NCBI GenBank assembly: GCA_030248215.1
Contig: JASANG010001414.1
Span: forward strand, 124,001-188,000
Direction: 5' to 3'
DNA length: 64,000 nucleotides
Source: Enoplolaimus lenunculus
Taxonomy: Eukaryota > Nematoda > Enoplea > Enoplida > Thoracostomopsidae
Shown here: piece after piece, positions 1 through 11,086 of the stretch
Layout: each line of letters begins with the position of its first letter
How positions within the stretch are numbered: position 1 is the first letter of the stretch
The notes under the pieces: generated by a model
Told to the model about the DNA's origin: nothing
Databases searched by the model: none
The model's input: the letters and a program-made list of their open reading frames with translations, nothing else
Program-made: the position numbers and the translations under genes

Positions 1-323
1 AACAATTAAACTAATAAACTGCGCAATATATGCACAAACACATACGAATTAACTTATAGCTATATAACCTTACAGCTTATTCTGCAACAAACAAATTAAA
101 ACTCATTCAATTTGCTAGTTAAACGCATAAACCGAAATAACTGGCTAAAGAATAAAACTGAAGATCTGGATTCTTACCAGTTTCCCGGACTCGAAATTGT
201 TACCGGAGCCGAGTCCGCCACCGGTACTACTAACAGGGGCCAAAGAATATTCTGTAAGAATGTATTTTGTTTTGTTAAAATAGATGTTTATTGCAACGAC
301 AATCATGGTTTTCAAGTCAAAAT

Positions 324-623
324 GACCGTGAACCATGTGTGCAGACGGAGCTTTTTTTAGATTGCAGTATTGTTGGTAGTGTAGTGTAAAAGTAGTTTTG
401 CCATTATATATATAGGATACTATACATGATATGTTAAATAATGGCACACACAATTTCAAGCCGCATAACTTTAGTTGATTTTTGTTAAAGAGTTTAATTT
501 TGTCATAAAAAAGTTACTGGCTCCAAGCAAAACCATGTCAGAACGACCGCGAACCATGTTTGCAGACGGAGCTTTTTTCAGTTTGCAGCATTATTGGTAG
601 TGTAGTGTAAAAGTAATTTTGTC
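324..623 (+). repeat. pair of ~80-bp direct repeats
   Basis: Two copies of the same ~80-bp segment lie at about 324-402 and 545-623, 221 bp apart. Both contain a core reading GCAGACGGAGCTTTTTT followed by GGTAGTGTAGTGTAAAAGTA. The rest of 1-1003 is AT-rich and shows no gene that I can support; the short ORFs there cross this repeat and lack splice or family support. Confidence 0.7.
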
Positions 624-1003
624 ATTTATTGTATCGCTAATAATCTTGTTTGAAGCACTCTTGGCAATTATTTTTATTCGGCACGATGAACCAAAAAAAT
701 TAGAGACAAGTCAGAAAATGACACCAAAACGAATCAAAATTCAAACCAAACTTTTTAGGTTGAACATTTTGCATGAAATTTATTTCGAAAAAATCAATTT
801 CCACGACAACTGTAAAATTTTATTACCAATTGATAGTTTGCAATTCAAGACGTGAGCTCGCAGCTTTGCTAAACAATCTGTACAAACAGCATCTGTGCGA
901 AAATGTCACCATTTTCCTCATATTTTGGAACAGTACAGGTATCTAAAACTTCAACCTGGCAACAAGAAATTTTGTACAAATTTCGGATGTGCTTGAAATT
1001 CTT

Positions 1004-1478
1004 CAACCTTAATTCCGGTTTCGGTTCCGGCATTTTTCACCTTCCTGTTCCGGTTCCGGTAAAATTTTACCGGAATTAATAATTCCGGTATTAAAATTTG
1101 GTAGATCGAAATCGGGGTGCAATCTGAATTCCGATTCCGATTAGAATCAATTCAAAACAAGTTCCGATTCCGATTCCGATTGCACAATCAATCGTATATG
1201 AATTTCCACATTTTAATTTTAGATCTACTTGTTGTGATATGTTGTATAAAAACTCTGCATCATTTATCTATTGCTTTCGATAATTGCCGAAAATAAACCA
1301 TCGAAGGAAGAAGTGAACACCCAGTTCCAACTAGAGTTATTTATTTCACCAATAACATTGCACAAAAGAAAATTAAAATGAATTTTTCGGTGACATGTAT
1401 TTTTCATTTTCCGGTTCCGTTTCCCGTAATTTTTTCAAACTCCGGTTCCGGTAAATTGTAATTCCGGCTGCACCCTGG
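1004..1478 (-). mobile_element. TTCCGG-arm inverted-repeat element (MITE-like)
   Basis: Both ends consist of iterated TTCCGG/CCGGAA units and the right end reads GGCTGCACCCTGG, the family tip. The interior (about 1255-1360) matches, in reverse, the interiors of copies at 52387-52757 and 53805-54262 (the stretch around ATAAACCATCGAAGG). A related block of TTCCGA iterations sits inside at about 1104-1190, so this may be two nested relatives. There is no coding capacity. It is probably a non-autonomous DNA transposon; the superfamily is unknown. Confidence 0.6.
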
Positions 1479-1530
1479 TTGGAATATAATTGGAGTTGCT
1501 TGTTGGAGTTGTGTTTATTTTGGAGTTAAA

Positions 1531-1692
1531 TATTAGCGTAAAGGCCCGGACCGCGAATTCCAACTTCTCATCCCATGGGTCTGCAATTTACAGCGCCCGT
1601 TTTGCGAATATACATGGTTTTCCACTCCGGGAATCGAACCTCGGACCTCTCGCTCGTGAGTCAAGCGCGCTACCCATTATACCACGCGGCCG
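1531..1692 (-). mobile_element. tRNA-derived SINE (family 1)
   Basis: Read on the minus strand, it starts at about 1692 with a tRNA-like head: an A box (TGGTATAATGGGTAGC), a 5-bp anticodon stem whose loop reads GACTCAC (anticodon CTC, Glu-like), and a B box (GGTTCGATTCC). The acceptor stem does not close and a body follows that matches the copies at 26855-27060 and 27152-27300. That makes it a SINE rather than a working tRNA gene. Confidence 0.65.
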
Positions 1693-2215
1693 ATATTACA
1701 ATTTTCTTAAGTACGTACTATAGTGGTATATGTGTGCGTGTATGTGTAAGCATGTGTCTTAACGTTACATACACATTAGAACATACACTACGCCACGTAT
1801 CGCCACGCTTGCACCCATCATATGACGTTTCAGCGCAAAATAATTTGGTTACCTAGGCAGGTGGCGCCCACCTCTCAAAGCATTTGTTCCATAAAAATCA
1901 AGTTAGAAACTTTACCAGAGAATCAAACAATTTGTGCTCGATACGATGCAAACATGAACTAAGGAAACTAGCTATGTATTAACCATAAGTGTAACAAAAG
2001 CTTGCATTTATATATTTCAATCTTGTAATAATACAGCCACTGACTCTGACTCCCCAAAACTGTAGTAGCGTTTGAATTATGTTATTTGCTTTGACTCTAA
2101 ACGGTTGTATTAAAACGCGGTGTCGATCTAAACTAGTCAATCTTTATTTAAAGTGAACGTGACTTTTATTGCTAAAATTTTAATCTCTGATTTGTGCCTT
2201 CGTTTGCATCAAAAG

Positions 2216-2417
2216 GTCAGGGGCGGAACGTATCTTTGCGTGACTCGAATAGAGTAAGCTTAAGCTTTAGACTAATTTTTTTGCTAGGGTAGGCCTTATG
2301 CTGAGGCTTAATAGGCTTTTAGGAATAAAGTCATTCTTACGGTTAGGCTTTGCTTACGCTTAGGCATAGGAAAATGCTTATATTAATCTTGTCCTAACCT
2401 TGCTCTTTACATTGGCC
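2216..2417 (-). mobile_element. family A element carrying TTAGGC-like repeats
   Basis: A diverged copy of family A (best copy 20816-21030). The left end has GGGGCGGAACG and the right end TGCTCTTTACATTGGCC, the inverted tip of the family. Between them lie degenerate TTAGGC units. It is non-coding. Confidence 0.6.
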
Positions 2418-2616
2418 GCATCGCCAAATCTAAAACGAAAGACATGTGGTATGTGCAAAGTTCTTTTTGGTGTGAACAGGCAGCGGCGTATAAGCCATCT
2501 GAAAACATATCCTGACATTGCACGTCGTCAGACATGAGTACCAAATTAGTGTAGTGTGTTGCAAAATTCCAAACAAAAATCCCGCTTACGTGCTCAGATT
2601 TTGCTTACATTGTAGG

Positions 2617-2885
2617 CAGTGGGGACAGCGGGACACTAGGACAACGGAGCATCAATTACTGCTGGATAGAGGGGACAGTAAAACAATGGGGACCGCGGCG
2701 ACAGTAGGACAGCTAGACGCTAAAACTGCGAAACAAAAGGTCAACGAACACAAAAACAGCAGGGACCGCGTGACAGCACGATAGTTGAAACAACGCAACA
2801 ACAGGGAATACAAAACAGTGGGAAAGCAGGACAGGTGGGACAGCAGGCAGCGAGAAAAGCAGGCAACACGGACAGTAGAACAGGC
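2617..2885 (+). repeat. decayed GGGACAG-type minisatellite
   Basis: The purine-rich motif GGGACAG recurs at irregular spacing in a strongly mutated array. It looks like an older locus of the same 9-bp repeat that is fresh at 30190-31268. Its long open frames on both strands are a by-product of the repeat. Confidence 0.5.
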
Positions 2886-2975
2886 CAAAAGTTTTAAGGA
2901 TATCAAAAAATCCCCTGTACGAGTTAATAAGCCAATTTATTCTGAAAGCATGGTGTAACAGAATATCCGTTTCCG

Positions 2976-3165
2976 GGCACATGTAAACATCAGGAATGGA
3001 ACGTTTTCCTGTGGAATCGCAACAGAGTAACCTTAAGTTTTAGACTAATTTTTTTGCTTAGCTTAGGCTTTAGGCTTAGGCTTAGGAATATGCTCATTCT
3101 TAGCTTAGAATTCGGCTTAGGCTTCAGCTTATAGTACGGTTCCGCCCCTGTTCTTTACATTGGCC
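2976..3165 (-). mobile_element. family A element carrying TTAGGC repeats
   Basis: The left tip is GGCACATGTAAACATCAGG and the right tip reads GTTCCGCCCCTGTTCTTTAC then ATTGGCC, an imperfect inverted pair. About ten TTAGGC-like units lie between. Fragments of the sister family B follow at about 3185-3215 and 3304-3373. Confidence 0.6.
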
Positions 3166-3715
3166 GGCTGCGGCTCAGGCTTCAGGAATATATTCAATCT
3201 ACTGTTACGGCCAGAAAAGTCATATTTGTCATAGCGGCGACGTCCAGCAGTGATATTTTCACGCCACCCCACACCGTTTCGGCCTCAAGCAAAAAAGTGT
3301 AGTCAGGAATCTAAGCCTGCTCTTTCACAGACCCACCAGAAACCGGCACGGCCATAAACGTATAACATGGGCCGCAGATTTATTGGTGTAAAAGATTCTC
3401 TATAGCAAAAATCCATTGCCTGTAGAATCGACTGCGTGTATATATTGCAACTTGTAAGTTATATATCGAAGCATTTGCAAATTGCTATTAAAGGAAACTT
3501 ATTCGCGTGACACTTAGCAGTTTAAGACGCTTTCATGCTCGGAAAATATTTAATTAAAATTTCACACAACGTTCGACTGTTTGGGTTAAATTTGACCATC
3601 TGGTTTCGTAAAACTATTTTTGTTTGGCTGCTATTTTAACACGCGACGTAAAAGACGGTATTACAGCTTGTGTACCAAAGTTTAGAATCTGGCACAAAAG
3701 CGATCTACAGCTAGC

Positions 3716-3898
3716 CTGGGCGTAAACACTAGATTTAGCGTATTCCTAAGTCTATAGCCTATTAAGCCTAAGCGTTGCAAAATGAGTTCCTAAGCCTAAG
3801 CCTAGGCCTAAGCAAAATATGTAAGCAATCTAGAATCGAAACCTACTCTATTTATAGAACCACCAGAAACCTGGACGCCCCTTAAAGTAACATGGGCC
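3716..3898 (-). mobile_element. family B element carrying TTAGGC repeats
   Basis: Minus-strand copy of family B (best copies 10693-10877 and 16121-16324). The right end gives GGCCCATGTTACTTTAAGGG on the minus strand, followed by the family's GTCCAGGTTTCTGG and then TTAGGC arrays. A 141-codon minus-strand open frame at 3808-4233 runs into this element and is therefore not called as a gene. Confidence 0.65.
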
Positions 3899-4706
3899 AT
3901 GGCTTCTGTAGAATTGTAATTTCTCCAGCAAATTAATAGTTGTAGTTGTTTTAAATAAATTTTGCCGTTTAAACATTTGTGCAGCTTTGTGACAATTAAT
4001 ATATGATACCGAGATATACATATGGTTGAAAAATCGAACTCGGACGAATTTACATTGTATTGTATAGTATATAAAGTCTTGTACGACTGGTTGATCCAAG
4101 GGACATCCAGACCACAGCTTCCTGTCAGCAATTGAAACCAAAATTTTAGTGTTAGGATTAATTTCTCAAACTTCATTTGGTATTCCACTCGCTTCACGTT
4201 CATGCATTTTTTGTAGCATACCGGCAGCGCCATATCAGAAATTGTAGATCAGCCATTGCTAGGCACTTGGGTTTTCAAGTAGTGTCCTAGGCTGAGGAAT
4301 CTTATCGATTTATGTTTTGTAAGTTTGAGCTAGCTTGCATGGTAAAACTTATATTAACGATATTTTATATTAAAGCTCACACAGGTCGAAATATGTACGT
4401 TGTTTTTAAGAGCAATGTGGGCTCGTTTAAGGGGATATCCGGTTAAAAGAAGTGTGTAAATTTACTCAAAATGGACTAAGAGAAATTCTCTCACCAACAC
4501 ATTTAAAATATGCAACTGGAAGAAGGAACGTATCCAATCACTTTTTCCAGCAGCTATTAAATGCAAGCTTTTGTCACAGACGTATTCTCAATTGTATCCT
4601 CAAATAAAAAAATTACAAATAACAAGTATGCCTCCTATCACCCATACAACTGACTAAATTTGCCACAATATTTGCGTTCAGAGCCATTTTGGTAAGTATA
4701 GTTTCA

Positions 4707-5582
4707 ATGCTTAAACTGGAAAAATTGCTGATTGCATTCATATTTACTGCAGTCTCTTTATGCATCGCGCACCGCAACTGCAGTTCACCTGCCGATTCAT
4801 TAATGTCGTCATGTTTTGATGCCGCCTACAAATCGACAGCACCAACTATATCGTACGAAGGTTTGCCCCAACTCCATTCAAAGCAATCTTGCGGTCGAGC
4901 AACTGCGTTTAGACGGTGCTTTTTAATTGGTTACAATTATCGTTGTTCTGACGAAACTATTGCTCAAATTGCATCTGTTCGCTATTTAAACTTTACCGGT
5001 CAACTGCTTCCTTCCCCAGTGTTCGTTCAAGTAAAAAATCGACTCCTGCTAGCTTGTCGAATTTATATGTCACGCTGTGAACGGCACATCTTGCAACCAT
5101 GCAATCGTATGACTGTTTCGCAACGTGCACGCAACCGCAATTATGCGACACAACTACGACAAATTACTCGTGCAACTACAGCGATGCAACAAGCAACGCG
5201 TGGAGGCAATAGCAACAGCAGCAAGGCGGAACAGTGTGGCGAAGTGTGGCGATTCCTGGCGCAATGGATTCAATATCGCAGTGCGGTGTGTAAATTTGAT
5301 TTTTCTCAATGTTACTGTTATTTGCTGCGCACAATATTGACAAAATATCGATGTCCTTTCAATGAACAAAATTGTAGAATTCCTGCAGTTCGTAGTGTGG
5401 CAGCGGTTGGAGAACTATTGGTACTCAAATCAGATGCAGCCGATATAATCGAAAGAAATGGGGCGGATAAGCTATTTAGAACTGCTGTCAGCGGAAATTC
5501 CGGAGCTTGCACACTCTACAAGCGTGTGAACGGGTATTGTATTTTGGTATTTTTACTGGTGATGCGCTGTCTATATATGTGA
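4707..5582 (+). CDS. secreted cysteine-rich protein, unknown family
   Basis: An intact single-exon frame of 291 residues from the first ATG (4707) to a stop at 5580-5582. The N-terminus has a clear signal peptide: basic MLKLEK, then a hydrophobic run LLIAFIFTAVSLCIA. The mature part is rich in cysteine (about fifteen), often as paired C-x(8-9)-C spacings, with possible N-glycosylation sites (NCS, NFT, NSS). A glutamine/arginine-rich, cysteine-free stretch lies near residues 130-165. The C-terminus ends in a hydrophobic segment around ILVFLLVM, which could be a GPI-attachment signal or a tail anchor. The pattern recalls nematode extracellular cysteine-rich families (DUF19-like), but I cannot place it in one. 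A possible 5' splice acceptor (GCGTTCAG) lies 24 bases upstream of the ATG. Family A and B elements flank it. Function unknown. Confidence 0.6.
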   Translation: MLKLEKLLIAFIFTAVSLCIAHRNCSSPADSLMSSCFDAAYKSTAPTISYEGLPQLHSKQSCGRATAFRRCFLIGYNYRCSDETIAQIASVRYLNFTGQLLPSPVFVQVKNRLLLACRIYMSRCERHILQPCNRMTVSQRARNRNYATQLRQITRATTAMQQATRGGNSNSSKAEQCGEVWRFLAQWIQYRSAVCKFDFSQCYCYLLRTILTKYRCPFNEQNCRIPAVRSVAAVGELLVLKSDAADIIERNGADKLFRTAVSGNSGACTLYKRVNGYCILVFLLVMRCLYM

Positions 5583-5835
5583 AAAACGAAGCCACCGTTG
5601 GTGTTGAAGTAAAAAGTTTTCATGCACACCAAACGAACAAAGTTAAGTTTACTTTAAAAGCAGTACAAACTGTCGTATAAACAAATTAAGCTCGTCAAAA
5701 AAATTTTGCTCACACTTTGCTGATATATATCGAGCGACCATAAAAGCCTGTTGTGATTGCAAGGATAGGATGAATTCTGAGATAGCAGTTTTAAGAAAAG
5801 TTTCTGAATATAGTAAAGTTTAATATTAGATAAAA

Positions 5836-6016
5836 GGGTCAATGTAAAGAACAGGGGCAGAACAGTATTATAAGCATAAGCCTAAGACTAAACCTAACCA
5901 TAAGAAAGACCATATTCCTAAGCCTAAGCAGAAGCCTAAGCAAAGCAAAAAGTTAGTCTAAAGCTAAAAGCTTACTCTATTCTAGTCACACAGATAAACT
6001 CTCCGCCCCTGATGCA
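5836..6016 (+). mobile_element. family A element carrying GCCTAA repeats
   Basis: The left tip contains CAATGTAAAGAACAGGGGC and the right end CTCCGCCCCTGATG. Between them are units of GCCTAA, the complement of TTAGGC, in both arms, separated by the family's conserved AAAAAGTTAGTCTAAAGC block. Non-coding. Confidence 0.65.
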
Positions 6017-6242
6017 TTAAAGTGATACATTTTAATGAAACATGCCAAAAGCCCGAAACAAAATTTACGGCCCAGGGACTGTTCCAGATTTTCACTTTTA
6101 GAGAAGTCAGTTACAATTCCACCGAAGTCTAAAAATTTTGTGAAGTCCGAAAATGGACGGTGCGCACCCCGTTTTTTTTCTTTTTAAATTTTTTCGACCA
6201 CCCTATTTTCCGAAAAAATTTTCAACACAAGGTGGCACAGAA

Positions 6243-6625
6243 TCCATGATTCAACCGAACCCGAACCCGAATTCGAATCCATTGCTAATTTGTCGAATCT
6301 GAATCTGAATCCTGCATGCTGCGAATTTCAGATATATCTATAAATTGTTTCAGAATATCAGCACATTGCCAGCCTTAAAACTTTAAACGTTAGTATATAT
6401 TTCGAGCTCGACCTCAGTTCTGAGATTTGTGACCTACAATAAAAAAATATTGATTTCTATATATAACAATTTACGTAAATTTGATTACTTAAAAATAAAA
6501 AAACATTGCCAAGCACTGTTGGATTCGGCTTTTTGATTCGGTTTTTGTCAGAACCAAAACCGGATCTAAATCTGAACCGCAAATGTTTTCCGAATCCGAA
6601 GCCGAACCTTTGCTACCACCCTGCT
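6243..6625 (-). mobile_element. TTCGGA-arm inverted-repeat element
   Basis: The left arm has iterated CCGAACC/CCGAATC units and the right arm GATTCGG units ending in CTACCACCCTG. The interior, with TCTGAGATTTGTGACCT, is shared in reverse with 53515-53755, in the alanine aminotransferase gene. Non-coding. Confidence 0.6.
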
Positions 6626-6650
6626 GAGAGTTGTCCAACTACTTCGGTGC

Positions 6651-7138
6651 ACACAAAATAGTATTTCTGAATTTATTCAGAAAAGTGTCTTCTGTGAGGT
6701 GGCTTCATGGATGAATAAAATGGTTGCACCGGGTCTCTGTGGGACTGCTAGAAATTCATCACAAAGTATATGCGAAGCGTGAAGAGAGTCCTTGAAAGAA
6801 AATTTGAACGAGTCGTACTTTACTAAATATCACTTTAAAACCACGCGAGAGCTATGTTCTCGCAGCAGATAAGGAATATAGTTTCTCAGTACACACAAAA
6901 TAGTATTTCTGAATTTATTCAGAAAAGTGTCTTCTGTGGCAAATCTGAAAAGTTTTTCTGATATTAAAGACAATTTTTCTGAAAATAACTGGAAAACGTT
7001 TATTTTCAGACTTTATTTCAAAACGTTTTGAAAACATTTCTGTTAAAACAGAAATACTTTTCAAGTGCACCTTGCTAATCATATTTCTCAAATGTAAGAA
7101 ATTTTTGCTTAAATATCAGAAATATTATTTTGAGTGTG
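6651..7138 (+). mobile_element. family D element, plus-strand copy
   Basis: A 47-bp end reading ACACAAAATAGTATTTCTGA occurs twice in direct orientation (about 6652-6698 and 6893-6940), flanking a segment with GGTGGCTTCATGGATGAATA. The right end is TTATTTTGAGTGTGG. The whole unit recurs inverted at 20352-20806. Much of it is iterated TTTCTGAAA. Non-coding. Confidence 0.65.
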
Positions 7139-7734
7139 GTAAGAAGTTTTATCCACGAGCAGGTATGCGCGAGGATATGATTCTTCTAGAAAACTTCTCA
7201 ACATTTGAACAAGTATTTTGTAAACCCTTGTATATAACCCTGCCGAAGGCCGAAGAACGCAATCAGTACTTTCCAAAAATCCCGTAGAGGTATGACCGGC
7301 GTTGGAATAATAATAGTCGGCTGCCCCAAACAGGTTGAGGGTTCCCCTATTGAATGTTTCACAGCTTGTATAACTTCGTGATCCGCGAAAAAAATTTTGT
7401 TGGCTTGTTATCAATTGAAACATATCGTCGGTTTTCGGTTGGTGGGAGGCCCATTTTGGTGGGAGGCACGGCCCCCCCCCCTTTAATCCGGCGCTACCCT
7501 GATGTTTACATGGGCCGATAAAAGCAACAAAGTTTTTATTCTGAATAATTATTTACGAGCTTCTGCTACGCTACCGTGAAAACGAAGTTAATGTTAACAT
7601 TGATACCACGTCATTCTTGCGTTTAATGTGTCCAAAAACCACTATTTTAATGCGTTATTTTTTAATATCACTGAGGTTTACACATAGCTAAAAACACTTG
7701 ACAAGGAAAATCGAGAAATTGCTTAGAAGACTTA

Positions 7735-7945
7735 CACTGCAAAATGGTGAGTCAAATTGACTCTCTCCGAAATAGGCTTTTCCGGACTACACAAACTAAA
7801 TCAAAATTCGACTCCGCCAGACTCAAATGTGCGACTTGGCAAGTCGAAATTGACTCAGACGGAGTCGAATTTGACTCCGTTTGTGTAGTGCAGAAAACCC
7901 TATTTCGGAGAGAGTCAATTTGACTCACCATTTTTTGCAGTGACA
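7735..7945. mobile_element. foldback element F with TGAGTCA motifs
   Basis: A near-perfect palindrome of about 205 bp. The ends are ACTGCAAAATGGTGAGTCAA and the inverted TTGACTCACCATTTTTTGCA. The arms repeat GAGTCAAATT/GACTC and include several TGAGTCA or TGACTCA heptamers. Other copies lie at 8697-8907 and 31604-31781. Confidence 0.75.
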
Positions 7946-8149
7946 CTCATCACATTTCATAACTTTGGTCATTTGAGCCGCGTTTTCGAAATCTTCAAAA
8001 ATTATGCGTCATCCATTAAAATCATTCAAAACATATCGCTGTAAAACATGTCAAGTTATTTATAACACTAAGTAACGCTTACAGAGCATCCGTTGTCTTT
8101 ATTAAGGTCAACAGAGGTCAAACCTACCGCACGCATTTCTGGTTTTGCT

Positions 8150-8545
8150 GAAAATCCAATTTCCCACTGCCGTCATATTTATTTATGTCGAGGGAAATTG
8201 GAACTCAATTGTGGTCGTCCATTTTCCACTGCCCTGATCGGCACTTTTCAATTTCCGTTTTGAAAAAATTCTGTCTTCTCAATTTTCCAATCTTTTCAAA
8301 ATTGAGATTCAATTTCCGACTTCCATAATCTGAAAAACCCGTAGTGGGAAGTTGAAATCTAAATATTTAATCAATTTCCATATACGGTTTTTAAAATAAC
8401 TCAATTTACCACACGAGCAATTTTGAGTTTCTCAATTTCCAACTACTATGATTTTTAAAAACCGTGGTTGGAAATTGGCGTTGCAAATTTCCACACAGCG
8501 GACACAAGATAAAATGGATGACGCATTATACGATGCCAGGATCCA
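8150..8545 (+). repeat. diverged repeat with AATTTCC iterations
   Basis: The stretch iterates TCAATTTCC and its complement, and its right part (ACAAGATAAAATGGATGACG) matches 11545-11575 in a second diverged copy at about 11160-11610. The short plus-strand ORF at 8448-8645 overlaps it and is not called. Confidence 0.45.
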
Positions 8546-8696
8546 TCATCACTCAACTGCGGAAAATTACTCACATGAGAAGATGTGTAAGACTTTCGAC
8601 CGTCCCTCAATTTACAATAAACAACTATATATACTATTAAATTAACATATTTTTAAATCGTTGAAAATTCCCAGAACAAATATATAAGGCTCCTTC

Positions 8697-8907
8697 ACTG
8701 CAAAAAATTTTGAGTCAAATTGACTCTCTCAGAAATAGGCTCTACGGGACAACACAAACTGAGTCAAATTCGACACTGCCAGAATCAAATTCGACACACG
8801 GAATCGCACGTTCCACTCCGGCGGTGTCGAATTTGACTCAGTTTGCGTAGTCCCGTAGAGCCTATTTCGGAGAGAATCAATTTGATTCACCATTTTTTGC
8901 AGTGTTG
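8697..8907. mobile_element. foldback element F with TGAGTCA motifs
   Basis: Second copy of the palindromic family: ends CACTGCAAAAAATTTTGAGT and CACCATTTTTTGCAGTG, with arms pairing around the shared AAATAGGCTCTACGGGA and its complement. It contains TGAGTCA but its right end reads TGATTCA, so it is slightly more decayed than the copy at 7735. Confidence 0.75.
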
Positions 8908-9852
8908 CAACACTTCTGAATTTAACAACAATTTTTTTAAATTATTTTTCTCAGCTTAATAATTCGTGTCACATTGGCAAGTGCTCTCAAATGGCAGAAA
9001 ATTCGCTACCTTTAACCCCTATAAGCGTAAACGACTGCTTAGCCGCTCGACCTGAACAAACAGTCGATTAGCTATGCATTTAATATGTGTGGTGTCAAAT
9101 TAAAATTGCAACAGTGCACAAAAATGTCATTTTCGCCCTTTTAGGTTGTTAAAATACGGTCGTTTTGTGCGCATAGAAATTCATCTGTTGCAATTAACTC
9201 GCACGTCACTTCGCCGACGCATAAACAGAAACTTTGTGAAAAGTTGTGTTAATACGGAAACACCGACATAAATCAAACGAATAATAAAAATTAAAGGCCT
9301 GTGTGTCTATAAAGCAAGCACGCGCCACAACGCTTAAATATTGTCGACCTTTGCTCCCGTTTTGAGTTCTTGTTCTGGCTCTTGCGTCCTCGCGTCATAA
9401 AGTGTCTCAGGTTTCTGAATCTTTTCATTTCCTTTTTCTTTCAACTCTGCCACTTCGAATCGATAAAGTGAAGATGAGAGTTAAAAATGGCTAGGCAAAC
9501 ACGGACAGACGGCACAAGAGTTAATTGTCGCGTCAAGTATAATCAATCATTGCAAACTTTGGTGCATTAAAACGAAATAAACATTAATTTCTGGGCTCGC
9601 AATAAATCTGAACGAAATTTTGCGAAATTTCATGAAAAAAATAAAGGAAATCGTCGTTAAGTTTGTGCAAAGTTAATAGCAGATAGAATGTTTGTTTCAA
9701 AACGAATTTTCAAACTTCTACAGGGTATATACTTACACTTTGGAATAAGTAAAATGCAGTAAAAACCAGCTGAACAACATTCAAAAAAGTAAATGAATAT
9801 AGGACTTTCTATATTTTCCAAATTCTTAAGTGAAAGTCTTATTTATACCAAT
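8908..9852. other. no recognised feature
   Basis: This stretch looks single-copy within the window. I see no supported ORF, RNA gene or inverted repeat in it. It lies upstream of nothing recognisable on the plus strand. Confidence 0.4.
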
Positions 9853-10322
9853 ATAATTAAAACTGGAACGCCCACATGCGTATTTTGGGCAATGTTTCAG
9901 CATTTCAGTGCATAATATGTGTAACAGAAGAAAACTGCAGATATGCAAATCAGAGATCAGCAGCGTATATTTATATGGTAATAGTCGTTTCACGTACAGA
10001 ATAGATTTTAGTAGAATAACGTAAAACTCTGGCTACGGGTCAGCGTTCTGCGCTTAAATCTTCCGCATTGCAAATTTTGCACCACGTTGACAAGTAAGTA
10101 TAAACGCAGGAACAAGGCCATTACTAGCCCTACAATTAAAGCTGGAACGCCCCACATACTTATTTTGGGCAATGTTCCAGCATTTCAGTTCATAATATGT
10201 ATAACAGAAGAAAAACGCAGATATACAAATTTGAGATCAGTGTATATTTATATAGTGATAGTCTTTTCTCATACGCAGAATAGATTTCATAAGAAATAAA
10301 GCTCTGGCTACGGTCCAGCGTA
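9853..10322 (+). repeat. tandem duplication of a ~195-bp unit
   Basis: Two copies at about 9853-10046 and 10127-10322 share AATTAAAACTGGAACGCC-type starts, GGGCAATGTTCCAGCATTTC and a GCTCTGGCTACGG end. A shorter third remnant begins near 10345. The copies are roughly 85% alike by eye. Non-coding. Confidence 0.65.
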
Positions 10323-10692
10323 ACTAAATGCCGAAACAAGCCCATTAGCCCTGCATATATATTTAATTTCGGAATATTTCAGCTGGTATTTCAGTATTTT
10401 TTTAAACTAATTTTGCGTTGCGTTCTAGAAAGAAATGTTCATTCATAAATTGACTATAAACGTAGTAATAGAGCATTTTCAAAGGTTTGGAATTACATTT
10501 AGCTCGAAAACCTAATATTTAACATACGGATAGCGAATCCATCGAACTCTTAAAGTCAAACAGAAATTAAACTCAAGGCGGCGTTTATTCGTACAAGCGA
10601 CTTGTATATGTACAACTGTGATGTGAAATATCATGATACATATATATACGTTAAAATGTAAATCGTACAAATATTTATAGTACAAAAAGTTG

Positions 10693-10877
10693 GGCCCATG
10701 TTACGTTAAGGGGAGTCCAGTTTTCTGGTAGGTCTACAAAAGAGTAGGTTTAGATTCTAGATTACATTTGTTTGCTTAGGCTTAGGCTTAGGCTTAGGAA
10801 CTCATTTTTGCAACGCTTAGGCTTAGGCTTAGCAATACGTTGAATCTACTGTTACGTCCCTCAGAGCAACATTGGCC
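10693..10877 (+). mobile_element. family B element with TTAGGC array and 8-bp target duplication
   Basis: The element runs from GGCCCATGTTACG to CAACATTGGCC and is flanked on both sides by the exact octamer AAAAGTTG (10685-10692 and 10878-10885). Inside are two TTAGGC arrays (around 10767-10799 and 10816-10832) separated by ACTCATTTTTGCAACG. An 8-bp duplication with short inverted tips fits the hAT superfamily. It has no ORF, so it must be mobilised in trans. Confidence 0.85.
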
Positions 10878-10933
10878 AAAAGTTGCATAATAGACAAAAT
10901 TGCAATCTTCAAAATTATATTCCTGTCAGACGC

Positions 10934-11086
10934 ATGTTGGATCAAACACGAACACTTTGCGTTATTGTGTCGTTGATTTTATCTTGTGCCCACCATGTGG
11001 AAATTACAAATCGGCTATTTCCAGCTTCGCGTAAACAAAAAACTAGTAGATACAAATTGAGACAAGCACAACAGATCAGACAGTAG
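10934..11086 (+). CDS. possible small secreted peptide
   Basis: A 50-codon frame from ATG 10934 to TAG 11084-11086. Residues 1-19 resemble a short signal peptide (LCVIVSLILSCA core). The remainder is basic, with RK and KQK sites that could be processing sites. It starts 57 bases after a family B element. I do not recognise it, and a chance ORF of this size is quite possible. It could also be the first exon of a longer gene. Confidence 0.2.
   Translation: MLDQTRTLCVIVSLILSCAHHVEITNRLFPASRKQKTSRYKLRQAQQIRQ

Noticed and set aside
3808-4233. 141-codon minus-strand ORF
   Set aside because: Its last third lies in a family B element and the frame has no recognisable domain; likely chance.
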